From: Cynocephalus volans
Taxonomy: Eukaryota > Chordata > Mammalia > Dermoptera > Cynocephalidae
Length of the DNA: 64,000 bases
Reading direction: 5' to 3'
Assembly (NCBI RefSeq): GCF_027409185.1
Contig: NC_084469.1
Coordinates: forward strand, 30,866,293 to 30,930,292
Every line of letters begins with the position of its first letter. The first letter of the stretch is position 1. Under the pieces are notes generated by a model. It saw nothing but the letters and a program-made list of their open reading frames with translations, did no database searches and was not told where the DNA came from. The position numbers and the translations under genes are program-made. Of this stretch, positions 42,351 through 64,000 are shown in pieces.

Positions 42351-42649
42351 AAAAAGAAAAGAAAGAAATGGGCTGCTTGCAGGTATTTCCTTCTTTAAAC
42401 AACCCCAGGTTTACACAAAAGGTTTTGATCACTCATTTGCACAAAAGAACACCCACGGGATTCCTCCCAGCTCTGAGTAAGTTCAAAAGCTGATCCGATT
42501 TGCAGATATCTGACATCCACACAATATTTTCTAAGGAAGGCCTAGGGGTAAGACAAGGAGTCCCAGGCCCACAGCCCTCCCATCTCCCTTCTGGCCCAGG
42601 GATAGGCTAGCATGCCCCAGCCCATTCTCTGCCAGCCAACCTGACACAG

Positions 42650-42805
42650 CAGTTAAGAACCAGGCTTTGAAGTCAGACTGCCTGGGGTCAGAGCCAGGCA
42701 ATGCTACTTAGTGGCTGTGTAAGCTTACTAATTTGTTGGGGCCTCGATTTTCTCATCCATAAAATGGAACTAATAATAGCTTTTTCATGAGCTTAAAGGA
42801 AAACA
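42650..42805 (+). mobile_element. MIR SINE
   Basis: Contains 'gtcagactgcctggggtcag', 'gctacttagtggctgtgtaa', 'ttttctcatccataaaatgg' and 'aactaataatagc'. Confidence 0.8.
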
Positions 42806-43194
42806 CACATCAAACACTTTCATAAACATTCCACACACCTTGGCCCTCAGTATTCTTACTCAATGCTCACTTGTCCTGGTCTGTCCATAACTCACTTCAC
42901 ACATGGGCACCTCATGGACCAGCCCTGGGGCTCCTCCGTCATGCCTCGTGGGTTGAGGTAGGCGTGATGCCGGAGAACATGGAGGAGGGGGCCCAGTGTT
43001 TCCTCCAGAAACACCTCTCATGGTAGGGCCAACCCCCAGCTCAGCCAAATCATCCATCCTTTCATGAACAAACATCCACCAGTTCCATGGCCAGGCAGCT
43101 CAGTCCACATTCCACAGACACTACCACAGTGCATCCACGTCTGGGACAGGTCTCTCTTCTGGATTATTTGTTTCTTAAATTCTATCCATAAAGG

Positions 43195-43405
43195 AAGGGT
43201 CAGCAAACTTTTACGTTAAAGGCCAGATAGTAAATACTTTAGGCTTTGTGAACTATTCGGTCTCTTCTGCAACTGCTCGACTCTGCATTGTAGTGCGGAA
43301 GCAGCCACAGACAATATGTAAGTGAATGGGTGCAGCTGGGTTTCAATAAAAGTTTACTAACACGAACAGGTGGCAGGCCGGGTCTGGCCATGAACCATAG
43401 TTTCC
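43195..43405 (+). mobile_element. MER20 hAT-Charlie MITE
   Basis: Near full-length. It begins 'gggtcagcaaacttttacg', continues 'aaaggccagatagtaaatac' and 'agcagccacagacaatatgt', and ends with the imperfect inverted end 'ggtctggccatgaaccatag'. It lies just beyond the probable TRPV1 3'UTR. It has no coding capacity. Confidence 0.85.
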
Positions 43406-43505
43406 TCACTATGGCAGGTGTGGGTATGAAGGAGTTCCCTTATCCATGAGTAATAACCAAAGAGTGACCAGAGGCTGCTAGCCACATGGGGTAGTGAGTG
43501 TGCAT

Positions 43506-43508
<3 letters not shown>

Positions 43509-43543
<35 letters not shown>

Positions 43544-43558
43544 ATGCACACACACACG
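43509..43558. repeat. (CA)n microsatellite
   Basis: A run of CA/AC dinucleotides with one 'cccatg' interruption. It lies between MER20 and the TRPV1 stop codon. Confidence 0.9.
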
Positions 43559-43648
43559 TGCATAGACCGCACAGAGCCAATTATCCTTGCCAGCCCAATG
43601 ACTGGCACAAACATCACACTTGACATGATATATATGTGTATATATATG

Positions 43649-43654
43649 TTTATT
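43649..43654 (-). terminator. Candidate polyadenylation hexamer for TRPV1
   Basis: TTTATT on the plus strand reads AATAAA on the minus strand, about 700 nt after the TRPV1 stop. It is the first such hexamer noticed downstream of the stop. No transcript evidence is available and the surrounding stretch is AT-rich, so a chance match is possible. Confidence 0.3.
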
Positions 43655-44353
43655 TGGTGGATGACAGGACGGAAGGGGATGGAAGAACGTAGCACTGCAG
43701 GGGAGCAGGACTGTGGTCACTACAAATGGAAGATCATTGAAAAATTCTCACCATGTGGCTTTGGGATGCGGTCTGTACTTTTATCTGAACTGCAATAGAG
43801 CTAATATATTTGAGACTGTGATATTAAACGCGGCAGGATGAAGTCACTCCTGGAACAACCTGATTCTGTCAGAGGTGGGAATGGGACCAGCCTCCCCCAC
43901 CTTCTCTGGGGAGTAAACGTCCTCATCCCCAGACCACTCTGGGCAGGCAGGCGAGAGATTAAGCACAATACAGAGAGGAGGGGGCTTTGGCGTTTTACAT
44001 CAAAGGCAGTTTTTTGTTCTCAAAGGTGTTTTTCTAGGTTTCATTGACTTTTACCCCCAGTGATATAAAAAGGAAGAAAACACAGGCCTAACGTGTCCCA
44101 ATAGAGATTTACCATTTGCACTGTTTGATAAAGTCAGTAAAAACTTGGAAGCCAGATCATTTCCTGTTGAGAGCTTCACTTGGGGACAGTGATGGTCGGA
44201 TGCGATCTCTTCCCGTGCATCTGACAGTGCTTCCCACAGCTTGTCCACTGCAGTCTTGGGAAAGTACCCAGCCAGACTGTGGTCAGAGCGCTGTTCCCAG
44301 TAGCAGCGGGGGATCCCAAGGCCCAGCACTGAGCGCGTCCTGCGTGGGGTCCC

Positions 44354-62740
<18,387 letters not shown>

Positions 62741-64000
62741 CTAAGGGGAGCAAAAGAGAAGTGAGACTCCTCCCAGCAGGACCCCCCCTTGCACCAGCCC
62801 ATGGTGCTCCTCACACCCATGCACCATCCGGGGACACAACGCTTTAGACGAGATCGGGCGTGTTCAGGGTGGTATGGCCGTAGACTGACACAACGCTTTA
62901 GCCCAGGGAGCAGCCGAAGGTCGCGGGAGGGCTGAACCAGGGGGCAGCTCTGCAATGGCTGGCTGTGTGATCTAGCCATCAGCCTCAGTGTCCCCGTGGG
63001 TACAGTAAATGGGCATGAACTTGGACAAACCCTAAGGGCTCGCTTAAAGGGCCCACAGTGTTGCCCAACATTGTATGCCCATTACCTCTAATAACTCACT
63101 CCCGAGAGCCTATATCCTTCTTATTCCCACAATAACGGGAAGAAGCTGGCACAGGCAGAGCCTGACACGAGGCCACTCAGAGAAGGGCTGGGGGCAGGCA
63201 GGAAGGAGCCTCTGGATTCCTCATTTCTCACATGTCCAGCCCTGATTCAGACAGGGGTGGCAATCATCTGTGCATGAGATGTGATGGAAACCTGGGGGCC
63301 TCTCCTGCAGTGGGTGGGCCCAGTGCCTGGATACCATATCACAAGTATGCTCTGGGGCAAAAGCCTCATATCCAGGAGATCTTTGTTGAAGTTCAACTAT
63401 CCCTAGGATGGATGAACCAAAATCAGATCACCCCAGCCTCTCTCGGGCCACACTCCACACTTGAGCTCCCCCAGTGAGGCCCCTGTTCAGGGTCTTCTTG
63501 AATACCTTTGGGAAGCTCTCTGCTGCCTCCAGAAGCCTATGGAGAAGTGCTAATTGTAGGGGAGAGATATTCTTTGGAGTAAAGTTGGTCTTCTCTGCCT
63601 TAGTGGCCCAGGACAAGTCCACACTCCCAGCCTCTGAGAGTCCTTGGGCACATGAAGATGTCAGTTGTGGCCCTAGAGCCTTCTCTTCTTCAAGTCAAAC
63701 ACCTCAGTCCTTTGGGGGGCCATTTCCTATCCGGACCACAACCCAGGAACACTTGCATCCAGGATTTACTCAGAGACTGAGATTCAGCACAGCAGCCCAG
63801 GAGGGGGCTGACAGGCAGAACAAGCCAGGCCTCCGGCTCCCCTGGACTCTGCTCCTGTAAATACAACCTCTGACCTGTGAGGTATTGTGGCAGCCCCTCA
63901 CTGCCAACAGCATAGATTCCAGCCCCTAAGTCTGCCTTAGGAGCTCAGAGTAGCACCTTAGAAAGAAGGGACAGGTAAGATGGCCTTTCAAAGCAGTGGT
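62741..64000 (-). other. TRPV1 intron, open at the window edge
   Basis: 1.26 kb up to the window end with no further TRPV1 exon: the expected upstream exon (ILQREI to SSETP) is absent here. The 5S rRNA retropseudogene lies at 62846-62885. Confidence 0.7.
62846..62885 (-). pseudogene. Truncated 5S rRNA retropseudogene without tail
   Basis: The minus strand reads the first 40 nt of mammalian 5S rRNA, starting GTCTACGGCCATACCACCCT, with one change (A for G in the AACGCGCCC segment, a CpG decay). It stops after CTCGTCT and has no 3' part or A tail. A perfect 15-bp direct repeat GACACAACGCTTTAG flanks it (62833-62847 and 62887-62901); the last two matching bases overlap the repeat. It lies in a TRPV1 intron about 105 nt upstream of an exon. 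Confidence 0.9.

Larger units (their letters stand above)
38175..44353. other. Interval between TRPV1 stop and TRPV3 first coding exon
   Basis: 6.2 kb that must hold the TRPV3 promoter and 5' noncoding exon(s) and the TRPV1 3'UTR. A consensus donor on the minus strand (exon end 40594, CCAG|gtgagt) is a candidate end of the TRPV3 noncoding exon, unproven. MIRs at 40935-41060, 41250-41455 and 42650-42805, an L1 3' end at 42170-42350 and a MER20 at 43195-43405 fill much of the rest. No CpG island was obvious. Confidence 0.6.

Noticed and set aside
62846-62885. A functional 5S rRNA gene
   Set aside because: Only the first 40 of about 120 nt are present; the internal control region and the terminator are missing.

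Overview
This is a placental-mammal genomic window. Genes are split into short exons with canonical GT-AG introns, and the interspersed repeats are typical of Eutheria: LINE-1, L2, MIR, a MaLR LTR, MER20 and MER5-type hAT elements. No Alu, B1/B2 or carnivore SINE was noticed. The young SINEs are tRNA-Ile-derived monomers and a dimer, next to an L1 with an intact ORF2 reading frame. That combination fits the CYN SINEs described from colugos (Dermoptera). A horseshoe-bat relative with tRNA-derived SINEs is the main alternative. The species call is an inference, not a proof.

The window holds two paralogous thermo-TRP channel genes, head to tail on the minus strand. TRPV3 is complete at the coding level: 17 coding exons from the ATG at 38170-38172 down to the stop at 9494-9496. 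The exons sum to 2373 nt, which is 790 codons plus stop, the same length as human TRPV3. TRPV1 enters from the right edge. Nine exons (62740 down to 44354) encode residues 408-839 in human numbering: S1-S6, pore, TRP helix and the whole C-terminus. The N-terminal ankyrin half lies beyond 64000. The layout matches the TRPV3-TRPV1 pair of human 17p13, with about 6.2 kb between the TRPV1 stop and the TRPV3 ATG.

Region by region: 1-2374 is the 3' half of a young L1. 2375-9493 is intergenic DNA downstream of TRPV3. 9494-38174 is TRPV3, whose introns carry a TG-rich minisatellite, a long polypyrimidine tract, a GGAT array and many old repeats. 38175-44353 is the intergenic/promoter interval, containing MIRs and a MER20. 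44354-64000 is TRPV1, with introns packed with old L1 fragments and nested young SINEs.

The most unusual items are two apparent tailless retropseudogenes. One is a truncated 5S rRNA (first 40 nt) between perfect 15-bp target-site duplications at 62833-62901. The other is a tRNA-Ile/SINE fragment cut in its anticodon loop and flanked by an 11-bp near-perfect duplication at 14370-14424. No wholly new protein system was found. Both channel genes look functional, with intact frames, splice sites and key residues.
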